Positions 1 to 7,575 of a DNA stretch of 60,189 nt are shown here, piece by piece. The notes under the pieces were generated by a model, which saw only the letters and a list, made by a program, of their open reading frames with translations, made no database searches and was not told the origin of the DNA. Made by a program: the position numbers and the translations under genes. Origin of the DNA: Richelia sinica FACHB-800 (GTDB taxonomy: Bacteria; Cyanobacteriota; Cyanobacteriia; Cyanobacteriales; Nostocaceae); assembly GCF_014698825.1 (NCBI RefSeq), contig NZ_JACJTT010000034.1, positions 1 through 60,189 on the forward strand. The letters run 5' to 3'. Positions within the stretch are counted from its first letter, which is position 1. Each line of letters begins with the position of its first letter.

Positions 1-93
1 CAAGGACGTTCTGTTATTGACTTTTTTGACCAAGCTATCAAAGCAATGGTTAACCCTGCTGTGCAGACTCCTTCTTTAATTCCTCACATTTAG
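1..93 (+). CDS. C-terminal end of a transposase, probably IS66-type (partial, runs off window)
   Basis: The frame is open from base 1 to a TAG at 91-93 and encodes about 30 residues. The string GRSVIDFFDQA followed by PSLIP resembles the conserved C-terminus of IS66-type transposases (QGRxVxDFL..., ending in PSLLP). This is recalled from family knowledge, not searched. Directly after the stop, ACCTGAATCCTTACAG at 94-109 sits where a terminal inverted repeat would lie, and a histidine-kinase tail begins right behind it. This is the pattern expected if an insertion sequence landed inside the kinase gene. The rest of the element is outside the window, so family and intactness cannot be settled. 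Confidence 0.42.
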   Translation, partial: QGRSVIDFFDQAIKAMVNPAVQTPSLIPHI

Positions 94-108
94 ACCTGAA
101 TCCTTACA

Positions 109-234
109 GATAAACACAAGGGTAAAATCTACTGTCATTCCCAACTAAATCAAGGCACAGAATTTGTCGTTGAACTACCCATTCATCAGATCAAAACTAC
201 CAAACCCCTAATTAAGGTTAAAGAAACAAATTAG
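109..234 (+). pseudogene. 3' remnant of a sensor histidine kinase
   Basis: Reading from 109 gives about 41 residues, including DKHKGKIYCHSQLNQGTEF and then VVELPI, before TAG at 232-234. This is the end of a HATPase_c domain: the last strands of histidine kinases typically read HGGKI.C.S..GQGTEFIIELPI. There is an in-frame stop at 97-99 and no start codon, so this is only the 3' end of a gene. The remainder is missing, probably separated by the insertion element whose transposase ends at 93. Confidence 0.6.
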
Positions 235-297
235 TCAATTTTCGTAGGACATACTTTCATCTAGGGCTTGATAGAGAAAATTGAGAAAGGGCGTAAT

Positions 298-1269
298 TTA
301 ACGCCCCTTTAATTTTCTTGATGGATTTCTTCGACAATACATGACTAACAGAATAAATAAACTCAAGCCTGTTAAATACTTGATTTCATCAGGCACCATT
401 GGATTAGGGGAGAAAAATCCCTCAATAATACCAGCAATTACCAACAAAGGTATAATCCCAAATACCAATTTTACTGCAAGAGAACCAGATAACTTTAGGG
501 CATCCCAACGGCGATATTGACCAGGAAATAAAATTGCTTTAGCAATCACAAAACCTGCACCACCCGCAAAAAAGATAGCAGGTAATTCCAGTGCACCGTG
601 GGGAAAGACAAATGCCCAAAATGGATAAGCAAGATTATTTTGCCCCACCAAAGTACCAATGGCACCAATTAATAAGCCATTAAATACCATTAAATAAGCA
701 GTATATAAACCGGCACTAATTCCCCCCGTCACAGCACCAAAGGAAACAGAAATATTATTAATCATAATATTAGTTGATGCCAAAGGCTCTATCCCCACAA
801 TTGAACCCATCCATAACTTACCTTCATCTCTGACTTGAGAAATTAACTGGTCTGGGACTATTAACGTTAAAAAACCGGGGTCTTGCCATGCGTACCACCA
901 AGCTACTAAGGCACTAAATAAAAATAAAGCTGTAGCAATAAAAATATAAATAAATGTTTTCTGGACAACAGATGGAAATCCCCATAAATAAAAATCTACA
1001 ACTGCTTGCCATTCTTGCCGTCGAGAACCTTGATATATCTGAGTATAGGCACGAGTAGTTAAGGATTGTAAACTTTGAGTTAAAGTCTGACCAGCTTTTT
1101 GTGTACGGGCCCTAGCCAAATCTGCGGCTACGGATCGATACAAGCTGGCTAATTCGCGAATTTCTCCAGCCCGGAGAGATTTTAATCCCTTGGTTTCTAG
1201 CTTCTTTAACAAAGAATCTAAACGTTGCCAGTTTACTTCTTTTCGTCCTATCCAACGTTGAATATTCAT
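298..1269 (-). CDS. SpoIIM-family (DUF95) integral membrane protein
   Basis: The product is 323 residues. A basic, soluble N-terminal helical region (about 1-100, with LASLYRSVAADLARAR) is followed by several hydrophobic helices from about residue 103, with the glycine-rich loops typical of the stage II sporulation protein M family (ISAGLYTAYLMVFNGLLIG, FVFPHGALELPAIF). The conserved PHGxxE motif is visible. In non-sporulating bacteria these proteins have no settled function and are often encoded beside RDD-domain membrane proteins. An RDD gene lies divergently here. Family assignment is firm, biochemical role unknown. Confidence 0.85.
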   Translation of the reverse strand: MNIQRWIGRKEVNWQRLDSLLKKLETKGLKSLRAGEIRELASLYRSVAADLARARTQKAGQTLTQSLQSLTTRAYTQIYQGSRRQEWQAVVDFYLWGFPSVVQKTFIYIFIATALFLFSALVAWWYAWQDPGFLTLIVPDQLISQVRDEGKLWMGSIVGIEPLASTNIMINNISVSFGAVTGGISAGLYTAYLMVFNGLLIGAIGTLVGQNNLAYPFWAFVFPHGALELPAIFFAGGAGFVIAKAILFPGQYRRWDALKLSGSLAVKLVFGIIPLLVIAGIIEGFFSPNPMVPDEIKYLTGLSLFILLVMYCRRNPSRKLKGR

Positions 1270-1354
1270 AAAGTTTGAGAATAATAAGTTGAACTTAGAT
1301 TAAGATAGCGTGAAAAGCAGTATTTTAATTTCCAAAAGCGTTTATTTTACGCCT

Positions 1355-2212
1355 ATGTCTAAAAATTTTGGTTCACCTAACTCTATGCAGCCCCTGAATG
1401 TAGGTAATGTGGTGAGTGCTGGATTGAGATTATATAGGTCTCATCTCAAAGAATATATTTTATTAGCCTTAAAGGCTCATTTTTGGTTACTAGTTCCCTT
1501 TTATGGTTGGGCTAAGTTTTACGCACTATCAGCATTAATTGCTCGGTTATCCTTTGGCGAATTGGTTAATCAACCTGAACCTGTAGAATCAGGAGAAAGA
1601 TTTGTTAATTATCGAATTGGCAAGTTTTTTACGTTATTGTTTCTCCTATTTGGAGCCAGTTTAGCCATAATGATAGGCTTAGTAGCTTTATTGTTTGTAG
1701 CTAATTTCGCTATAGGGGCTATCTTTGGTACACTAGCATTTCAGTTACAGAATATTGGATTGATACTAATGACGATTTTGGCTTATATCGTCGTCAATTT
1801 AGTAATTTTCTTGGCTTTATTTTGGATATTTACGCGATTCTATTTGGTGGATTTACCTCTAGCTATTGAAGAAAATGTCAATGCTAGTTCTAGCATTAGT
1901 AGAAGTTGGGAACTAACTAAAGGTAATGTTTGGCGACTGATGCTAATTTCCTTTGTTGCTGGATTAATAACCCTGCCTTTACAAATTCTGGTACAGATTG
2001 TTAGCGCAATTCTTCAATATTTATTTGCATATATATTTTCAGAAAATTCATTGCTCATGAACTTACTGGTTGCTGTATTTCTCATTGCTCTCTCTTTTGG
2101 TGCAGGGGCGTTAATACTACCATTTTGGCAAACAATTAAAGCTGTGATTTACTTTGATCTACGCACTCGTCGTGAGGGTTTGGGTTTACAGTTACGCGAT
2201 CGCGAGATTTGA
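1355..2212 (+). CDS. Multi-pass membrane protein of unknown function
   Basis: About 285 residues if started at ATG 1355. An earlier GTG at 1310 and a later ATG at 1385 are also in frame, and none has a clear ribosome-binding site. The protein begins with a short soluble stretch (NVGNVVSAGLRLYRSHLKEY) and then has about six hydrophobic helices with few charges. The arrangement resembles DUF975 or glycerophosphodiesterase membrane-domain proteins, but no diagnostic motif was recognised. It ends 3 bases before the RDD gene, so the two are almost certainly co-transcribed, with the SpoIIM-family gene divergent. Confidence 0.7.
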   Translation: MSKNFGSPNSMQPLNVGNVVSAGLRLYRSHLKEYILLALKAHFWLLVPFYGWAKFYALSALIARLSFGELVNQPEPVESGERFVNYRIGKFFTLLFLLFGASLAIMIGLVALLFVANFAIGAIFGTLAFQLQNIGLILMTILAYIVVNLVIFLALFWIFTRFYLVDLPLAIEENVNASSSISRSWELTKGNVWRLMLISFVAGLITLPLQILVQIVSAILQYLFAYIFSENSLLMNLLVAVFLIALSFGAGALILPFWQTIKAVIYFDLRTRREGLGLQLRDREI

Positions 2213-2215
2213 ACT

Positions 2216-2998
2216 ATGCACTTATTCAACCGTGTTAAATTCCGCACACCTGAAAGCGTTGAACTAGAGTTTACCCTGGCTGGTATTGGCAGTCGTGCCT
2301 TAGCTTTAGTCATTGATTATCAAATTTTAGCACTCCTACTCGTCCTATTTATCTTCATCTGGCTCTTTATTTCCGAGCAATTAATGGATGTAGGAGTAGA
2401 ATTTTTTGGAGCCTATTTTGGTTTATGGTTAACAGCCATATCTTTACTCATTTTAGCGAGTATTTACGCAGGTTACTTTGTTTTTTTTGAAACTATTTGG
2501 CATGGACAAACACCTGGTAAACGGATCGCTAAAATTCGAGTAATTCGTGATGATGGCAGACCCATAAGTTTACCACAAGCTGCCCTGAGAGCTTTACTTC
2601 GTCCTATAGATGAAATATTATTTATTGGCGCTTTTTTAATTATTTTTAATCAGGCAGAAAAACGGCTGGGTGACTTGGCAGCAGGAACTATTGTCATTCA
2701 AGCTGACACAGGGAATAAAAACACTAATTTAGTCATTTCTGAAGGCGGAAAATCATTTTATTCACAGCTATCACAAATGGCAGATTTATCACAGTTATTA
2801 CCTGATGATTTTGCCATTATTCGTGAATATTTACTTCGGCGTAACGGCATGTCTAACAAATCAAAGGCATCCCTATCATTAAAATTATCTCAACAAGTAC
2901 AATCAATTATTGGCTTAGAAACTTTACCAGCAGACATATCTGCTGATGTGTTTTTAGAAGCTGTGTATTTAGCTTATCAACAATCAGAATTGTACTAA
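2216..2998 (+). CDS. RDD family membrane protein
   Basis: The 260-residue product carries the RDD signature: GSRALALVIDYQI near residue 25 with the Arg and Asp in the first helix, and the later TPGKRIAKIRVI motif around residue 101 followed by ALRALLRPID. Three hydrophobic helices span roughly residues 25-150. A soluble C-terminal extension of about 100 residues follows. RDD proteins are poorly characterised membrane proteins, some linked to ion exchange. The gene starts 3 bases after the preceding membrane-protein stop, indicating an operon. Confidence 0.88.
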   Translation: MHLFNRVKFRTPESVELEFTLAGIGSRALALVIDYQILALLLVLFIFIWLFISEQLMDVGVEFFGAYFGLWLTAISLLILASIYAGYFVFFETIWHGQTPGKRIAKIRVIRDDGRPISLPQAALRALLRPIDEILFIGAFLIIFNQAEKRLGDLAAGTIVIQADTGNKNTNLVISEGGKSFYSQLSQMADLSQLLPDDFAIIREYLLRRNGMSNKSKASLSLKLSQQVQSIIGLETLPADISADVFLEAVYLAYQQSELY

Positions 2999-3008
2999 AA
3001 CATCATTT

Positions 3009-3632
3009 TCATTTTCGTGCTTGAATCACCTGTAAACTGCCTCCGGCATACAACTTAGGTGCAGGTACACTAAAGCCGACTTGGGTCAACAACTGTGGTA
3101 AATCTGTTTTTAACAATTGCCAAGCTGTTTCTGTTTCAAATAACCAAAAAAACATCGCCACACCAGGCCAAAATATGGGATTGGTTGGGGGATGAAAATC
3201 TACTAAAGTAAATAATCCACCAGGTTTTAACACGCGATAAACCTCTTGAAGGATTTGCCATATTTGTTCAGGCTGCATTTCATGTAAGGCTGCGCTGGTA
3301 TGGACAACATCAAACTGGTGATCTGCAAAGGGCATATTTTCAGCAAAAGCTTCTACATAGGTAGCATTAGACACATTACTCCTAGCACGCTGGAGAGAAC
3401 GAGGGGAAGCATCCAACCCTGTAACATTTGGTGACAGCTTCAGTAAAAATTCCGTTGCTTGACCACTCCCACAACATAAATCTAGAATTTGACTACCTGA
3501 GTCAATTGTTAAGCCTTGCAAAGCCAATTGCCGGAATCGAGCCTCACCCCCGACGCTTAAAGCCGCTAAACGGGAGATGCCATCGTAAAGCCATTGATAA
3601 CGGTAGCTTAAGTCTCTTAAAATTGTTGCCAT
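3009..3632 (-). CDS. Class I SAM-dependent methyltransferase
   Basis: 207 residues. Motif I reads ILDLCCGSGQATEFLLK (about residues 48-64) and is followed by the acidic strand end VTGLDAS. The later FDVVHTSAALHEM and VYRVLKPGGLFTLVDFH match motifs II-III of the UbiE/Methyltransf_11 group. The substrate is not evident. It is convergent with the RDD gene (10 bases apart) and divergent from hemH across an 80-base gap. Confidence 0.85.
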   Translation of the reverse strand: MATILRDLSYRYQWLYDGISRLAALSVGGEARFRQLALQGLTIDSGSQILDLCCGSGQATEFLLKLSPNVTGLDASPRSLQRARSNVSNATYVEAFAENMPFADHQFDVVHTSAALHEMQPEQIWQILQEVYRVLKPGGLFTLVDFHPPTNPIFWPGVAMFFWLFETETAWQLLKTDLPQLLTQVGFSVPAPKLYAGGSLQVIQARK

Positions 3633-3725
3633 TGAATCTTTCCTGAGTGTTAAGCTTTATATTTAATAAAGATATATTGTTAACATTAGTAAAAAAACTG
3701 TAAGGATTGGGGGAAAGTGACTGCT

Positions 3726-4889
3726 ATGGGTCGTGTAGGCGTTTTATTACTCAATCTCGGTGGCCCGGATAAGTTAGAGGATGTAGGGCCGTTTCTGTAT
3801 AACTTGTTTTCTGATCCAGAAATTATTCGCCTACCATTTCGCTGGTTACAGAAACCCCTAGCGTGGTTTATTGCTGTCCGCAGAACTGGGAAGTCCCAAG
3901 AAAACTATAAGCAAATTGGCGGCGGTTCACCACTGCGACGGATTACAGAAGCACAAGGAAAGGCACTGCAAGAGCAGCTGACAGCGTTGGGACAAGAGGC
4001 TAATATTTACGTAGGAATGCGTTATTGGCATCCTTATACAGAGGAAGCGATCGCTCAACTTACCACAGATACCCTGGATAAGCTGGTCATTCTTCCACTC
4101 TACCCCCAATTCTCTATTAGTACCAGTGGTTCGAGCTTCCGGCTATTAGAAAAACTGTGGCAAGAAGACCCCAAACTGCAACGCATAGATTACACCGTCA
4201 TTCCTTCTTGGTACAAGCAACCAAACTACCTGCGGGCTATGGCGGAACTCATTGCCCAAGAAATTGATCAATTTCCAAATCCTGATCAAGTCCACATCTT
4301 CTTTAGCGCCCACGGTGTACCGAAAAGTTATGTAGAAGAAGCCGGCGACCCCTACCAACAGGAAATTGAGGAATGCACCTATTTAATTATGCAGACCCTC
4401 AAACGCCCCAATGACCACACTTTAGCTTATCAAAGCCGTGTCGGCCCAGTAGAATGGCTGCAACCATACACAGAAGACGCACTGCAAGAACTAGGCGCTA
4501 AGGGTGTAAAAGACTTGGTAGTAGTTCCCATTAGCTTTGTTTCTGAACACATTGAAACATTGCAAGAAATAGACATTGAATATCGAGAAATCGCAGAAGA
4601 AGCGGGAATTCATAATTTTAAGCGTGTTCCTGCACCTAACACCCATCCCTTGTTTATTCAAGCATTAGCAGATTTGGTAATTGATGCCCTAGAAGAACCA
4701 AATCTCAAACTTTCCCAAGTCACCCAAATGAAGAAAAAGGTGAAAATGTATCCTCCAGAAGCTTGGGAATGGGGTATGACCACCAGTGCGGAAGTTTGGA
4801 ACGGCCGTATTGCTATGCTTGGTTTTATTGCCTTGATTATTGAATTAATTACCGGTCAAGGTTTATTACATCTTGTGGGACTTCTGTAA
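3726..4889 (+). CDS. hemH: Ferrochelatase with C-terminal chlorophyll-binding-like (CAB) segment
   Basis: Inserts Fe2+ into protoporphyrin IX to make protoheme. The N-terminus [20 protein letters not shown] is characteristic of the family, and the catalytic region [18 protein letters not shown] carries the conserved His of ferrochelatases. About 387 residues, longer than the roughly 320 of the basic enzyme, because of a linker and one transmembrane helix containing [10 protein letters not shown] (about residues 360-387). That is the CAB motif typical of cyanobacterial and plastid type II ferrochelatases. An in-frame GTG lies at 3717. The AGGATTGGGGGA just upstream better suits ATG 3726. Confidence 0.95.
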   Translation: MGRVGVLLLNLGGPDKLEDVGPFLYNLFSDPEIIRLPFRWLQKPLAWFIAVRRTGKSQENYKQIGGGSPLRRITEAQGKALQEQLTALGQEANIYVGMRYWHPYTEEAIAQLTTDTLDKLVILPLYPQFSISTSGSSFRLLEKLWQEDPKLQRIDYTVIPSWYKQPNYLRAMAELIAQEIDQFPNPDQVHIFFSAHGVPKSYVEEAGDPYQQEIEECTYLIMQTLKRPNDHTLAYQSRVGPVEWLQPYTEDALQELGAKGVKDLVVVPISFVSEHIETLQEIDIEYREIAEEAGIHNFKRVPAPNTHPLFIQALADLVIDALEEPNLKLSQVTQMKKKVKMYPPEAWEWGMTTSAEVWNGRIAMLGFIALIIELITGQGLLHLVGLL

Positions 4890-5005
4890 ATCCTGTCTAT
4901 CTTCAAGGGAGGATGCGTCCCTTGGCGCATCATCAAATCTTGACATCAGCCCTGTCAAATCTCACCATGGTGGGTGTGAAATTTGAGTTTTGGGATTGAG
5001 TATCC

Positions 5006-6277
5006 ATGTCAACTGACCCTTCCAGTCCTTCCCCCTGGCGATTTATTCCCACACTATATTTTGGCGAAGGAGTTCCCAATGTCATTATTAGTACAGTAGC
5101 TGTAGTTCTTTATAAAAAGCTGGGAATAGATAACAACCAAATTACCGCCTGGACTAGCTTTCTGTATCTTCCTTGGGTATTGAAAATGTTTTGGGGGCCA
5201 TTGGTGGATATTTACGCCACCAAAAGAACATGGATACTCACAACTCAATTTGCTATGTGTTGCTGCTTGAGTTTAGTGGCTTTATCCCTACAACTACCAA
5301 ACTTCTTTTTTATCTCTTTAGCTGCATTCACTTTAGGAGCATTTGTTTCTGCTACCTATGACATTGCCACAGACGGTTTCTACATGCTTGCCCTGAATTC
5401 AGAACAGCAGGCTTTTTTTGTAGGTATTCGTTCCTTATTCTATCGTTTGGCGATGTTGTTTGGCAGTGGATTTTTATTAGTTTTAGCTGGTTATTTAGAA
5501 AATAAATTAAATTATCATACTGCCCTGAGTTGGAGTATGACTATCGGGTTTGCAGCACTGATATTTGCTATTTTATTTATTTATCATCGCTTTACTTTAC
5601 CCTTTCCTGAATCTCAAAAAACTAATAAATTGCCTCCAGCAGCAACATCAATTCCCTTTTGGCAAATCATTAAAACATATTTCCAGCAAGGAAAAATTGG
5701 CGCTATTCTAGCATTTATCTTGCTTTATCGATTTGGGGAAGCAATGCTGCTCAAAGTTGCGGCATTATTTCTAGTGGATGAAGTTGCTCAGGGAGGATTA
5801 GGTTTATCTACAGATGAATTTGGCTTAGTTTACGGAACCTATGGAGTTTTATCATTAATCATTGGTGGGATTTTAGGTGGAGTATTAATTGCCCGCTATG
5901 GGTTAAGAAAATGTTTATTACCGATGGCATTGGCTTTAAATCTGCCTAATATTTTTTATGTATATTTAGCTTATTATAAACCCGGACTCTTATTAATATA
6001 TCCTTTAGTTTCCTTAGAACAATTTGGTTATGGTTTGGGATTTACTGCCTTTAGTGTCTATTTAATGTACATTTGCCAAGGCGAATATAAAACTTCTCAT
6101 TATGCCATTTCCACTGGTTTGATGGCCTTGGGATTGATGTTGCCGGGAGCAATTAGCGGTACTATTCAAAAATCTCTAGGATATCCTTTATTTTTTGTTT
6201 TGGTTTGTTTATTGACTATTCCAGGGATAATTACTATATTTTTTATACCTTTAGCAGAGGAAAAATTGGATAAGTGA
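5006..6277 (+). CDS. AmpG-like MFS permease (muropeptide / GlcNAc-anhydroMurNAc type)
   Basis: 423 residues with about 12 hydrophobic helices. The start LYFGEGVPNVIISTVAVVL, the loop WVLKMFWGPLVD and SATYDIATDGFYM are hallmarks of the AmpG/acetyl-CoA-transporter-like branch of MFS. In other bacteria AmpG imports cell-wall breakdown products for recycling. The next gene, 67 bases downstream on the same strand, encodes a BadF/N-acetylglucosamine-kinase-type protein, which supports a role in amino-sugar or peptidoglycan recycling. The substrate is inferred, not proven. Confidence 0.78.
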   Translation: MSTDPSSPSPWRFIPTLYFGEGVPNVIISTVAVVLYKKLGIDNNQITAWTSFLYLPWVLKMFWGPLVDIYATKRTWILTTQFAMCCCLSLVALSLQLPNFFFISLAAFTLGAFVSATYDIATDGFYMLALNSEQQAFFVGIRSLFYRLAMLFGSGFLLVLAGYLENKLNYHTALSWSMTIGFAALIFAILFIYHRFTLPFPESQKTNKLPPAATSIPFWQIIKTYFQQGKIGAILAFILLYRFGEAMLLKVAALFLVDEVAQGGLGLSTDEFGLVYGTYGVLSLIIGGILGGVLIARYGLRKCLLPMALALNLPNIFYVYLAYYKPGLLLIYPLVSLEQFGYGLGFTAFSVYLMYICQGEYKTSHYAISTGLMALGLMLPGAISGTIQKSLGYPLFFVLVCLLTIPGIITIFFIPLAEEKLDK

Positions 6278-6344
6278 CCAATTTCAATGCTAATAAAAAT
6301 AATTTTTTGATTGCTGAAAAAATAATTAACTTTTCAGGTAGAGC

Positions 6345-7298
6345 ATGAGCTACGTTTTAGGTATAGATGGTGGTGGGACAAAAACTGTATGTATTTTAAT
6401 GGATGAGAATCGTCAAGTTGTGGGACGTGGTGAAGCAGGTGCATCTAATTATCAAACTATTGGCATATCTAATACTATTAATTCCATTAATTTAGCAATT
6501 CAAAGAGCAATCGCCGAGAGAAAAGATTTAACTATTATCGGTGCTTGTTTAGGGTTGGCTGGTGTCAGTCGTCCTAGAGATATCGAAGTAATTAAAGATT
6601 TATTAATGGATTTACAGTTTTACCAAAACTTGCCTTTAAATTGGCAATTAAAACTAGATAGTATTGTCATTTGTAATGATGCTTTTATTGCTTTAGTTGG
6701 CGGTCTTGGTCACGGAACAGGAATTGTAGCTATATCTGGCACAGGTTCAATTATTTTTGGTCGTAATCATCTTGGTGAAACAAAACGTGTGGGTGGCTGG
6801 GGTCATATTTTAGGGGATGAAGGTAGCGCCTATCAAATCGCAGTTTCAGGGATGCAAGCGGCATTAAAATCCTATGATGGTAGAGAAATTTCAACTAGTT
6901 TAGTTGCTGGTTTTCAAGAACATTTAGGATTGGCAAATATAGAAGATTTAATTGAAGTTGTCTATCGTCGTGGGTGGGGAGTGAAAGAAATAGCCGCTTT
7001 AGCTGCAATTGTCGATTCGGCAGCAGTTAATGGTGATGCTATAGCTAATCGCATTATTGAGGATGCTGTGCAAGATTTAGTCAAGGCAACATCGACTGTA
7101 ATTGAGGCAATTTTTCACGATAATGAAGGCTGTGAAATCGTTACATCTGGGGGTGTATGGCAAGGTAAAGCCAATATGCAAGGCAAATTTGCAGGATTAA
7201 TTGGGGAAAAGTTTCCGCAAGTGCAAGTGATTTCTCCCAAGTATGAACCTGCTTATGGTGCAGCTTTATTGGCTTTAGAAAATATTCGCTGTTGTTAG
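6345..7298 (+). CDS. BadF/BadG-type ATPase, N-acetylglucosamine kinase-like
   Basis: 317 residues with an ASKHA fold. The phosphate-1 loop GIDGGGTKT is at residues 6-14, GTGIVAISGTGSIIFG forms phosphate 2, and GGWGHILGDEGSAYQI is the signature shared with human NAGK-type GlcNAc kinases. The expected reaction is ATP-dependent phosphorylation of N-acetylglucosamine or a related amino sugar. The upstream AmpG-like permease fits uptake and salvage of cell-wall sugars. No reductase-type Fe-S cysteines were seen, so benzoyl-CoA reductase activation is unlikely. Confidence 0.8.
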   Translation: MSYVLGIDGGGTKTVCILMDENRQVVGRGEAGASNYQTIGISNTINSINLAIQRAIAERKDLTIIGACLGLAGVSRPRDIEVIKDLLMDLQFYQNLPLNWQLKLDSIVICNDAFIALVGGLGHGTGIVAISGTGSIIFGRNHLGETKRVGGWGHILGDEGSAYQIAVSGMQAALKSYDGREISTSLVAGFQEHLGLANIEDLIEVVYRRGWGVKEIAALAAIVDSAAVNGDAIANRIIEDAVQDLVKATSTVIEAIFHDNEGCEIVTSGGVWQGKANMQGKFAGLIGEKFPQVQVISPKYEPAYGAALLALENIRCC

Positions 7299-7575
7299 TG
7301 GTGTATTCAAGAGTTTATCCTTCCAGCGGGTATTATTTGGAGTTGATGGCTAAAAAACGAAATGAGTTACTTTCGGTTGTTGAACCTCAAGGTGGTGTGG
7401 GAAAGCGGTTGAGTTTGTTTTGAGTGGGGAATTATACTAATAATGATAGCGATCGTCTATGGTAATGGGGTGATCGCATAGTATGACTATAATGGGTTTC
7501 AGGATATAATCAGTATAGTGATATAAAAATTCAAGCAATTAGGCTAATATTAATCACATGATATAAGGAAATTAT

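Noticed and set aside
4905-4990. Possible terminator or riboswitch after hemH (GATGCG/CGCATC and CACC/GGTG pairs)
   Set aside because: The stems are short and imperfect and there is no T-run. Nothing matches a named riboswitch.
7346-7423. 25-codon frame (MAKKRNELLSVVEPQGG...) between the NAGK-like gene and the NLR-like gene
   Set aside because: Open upstream without a start signal and possibly a fragment of a decayed gene, but no family could be named, so it was not listed as a gene.
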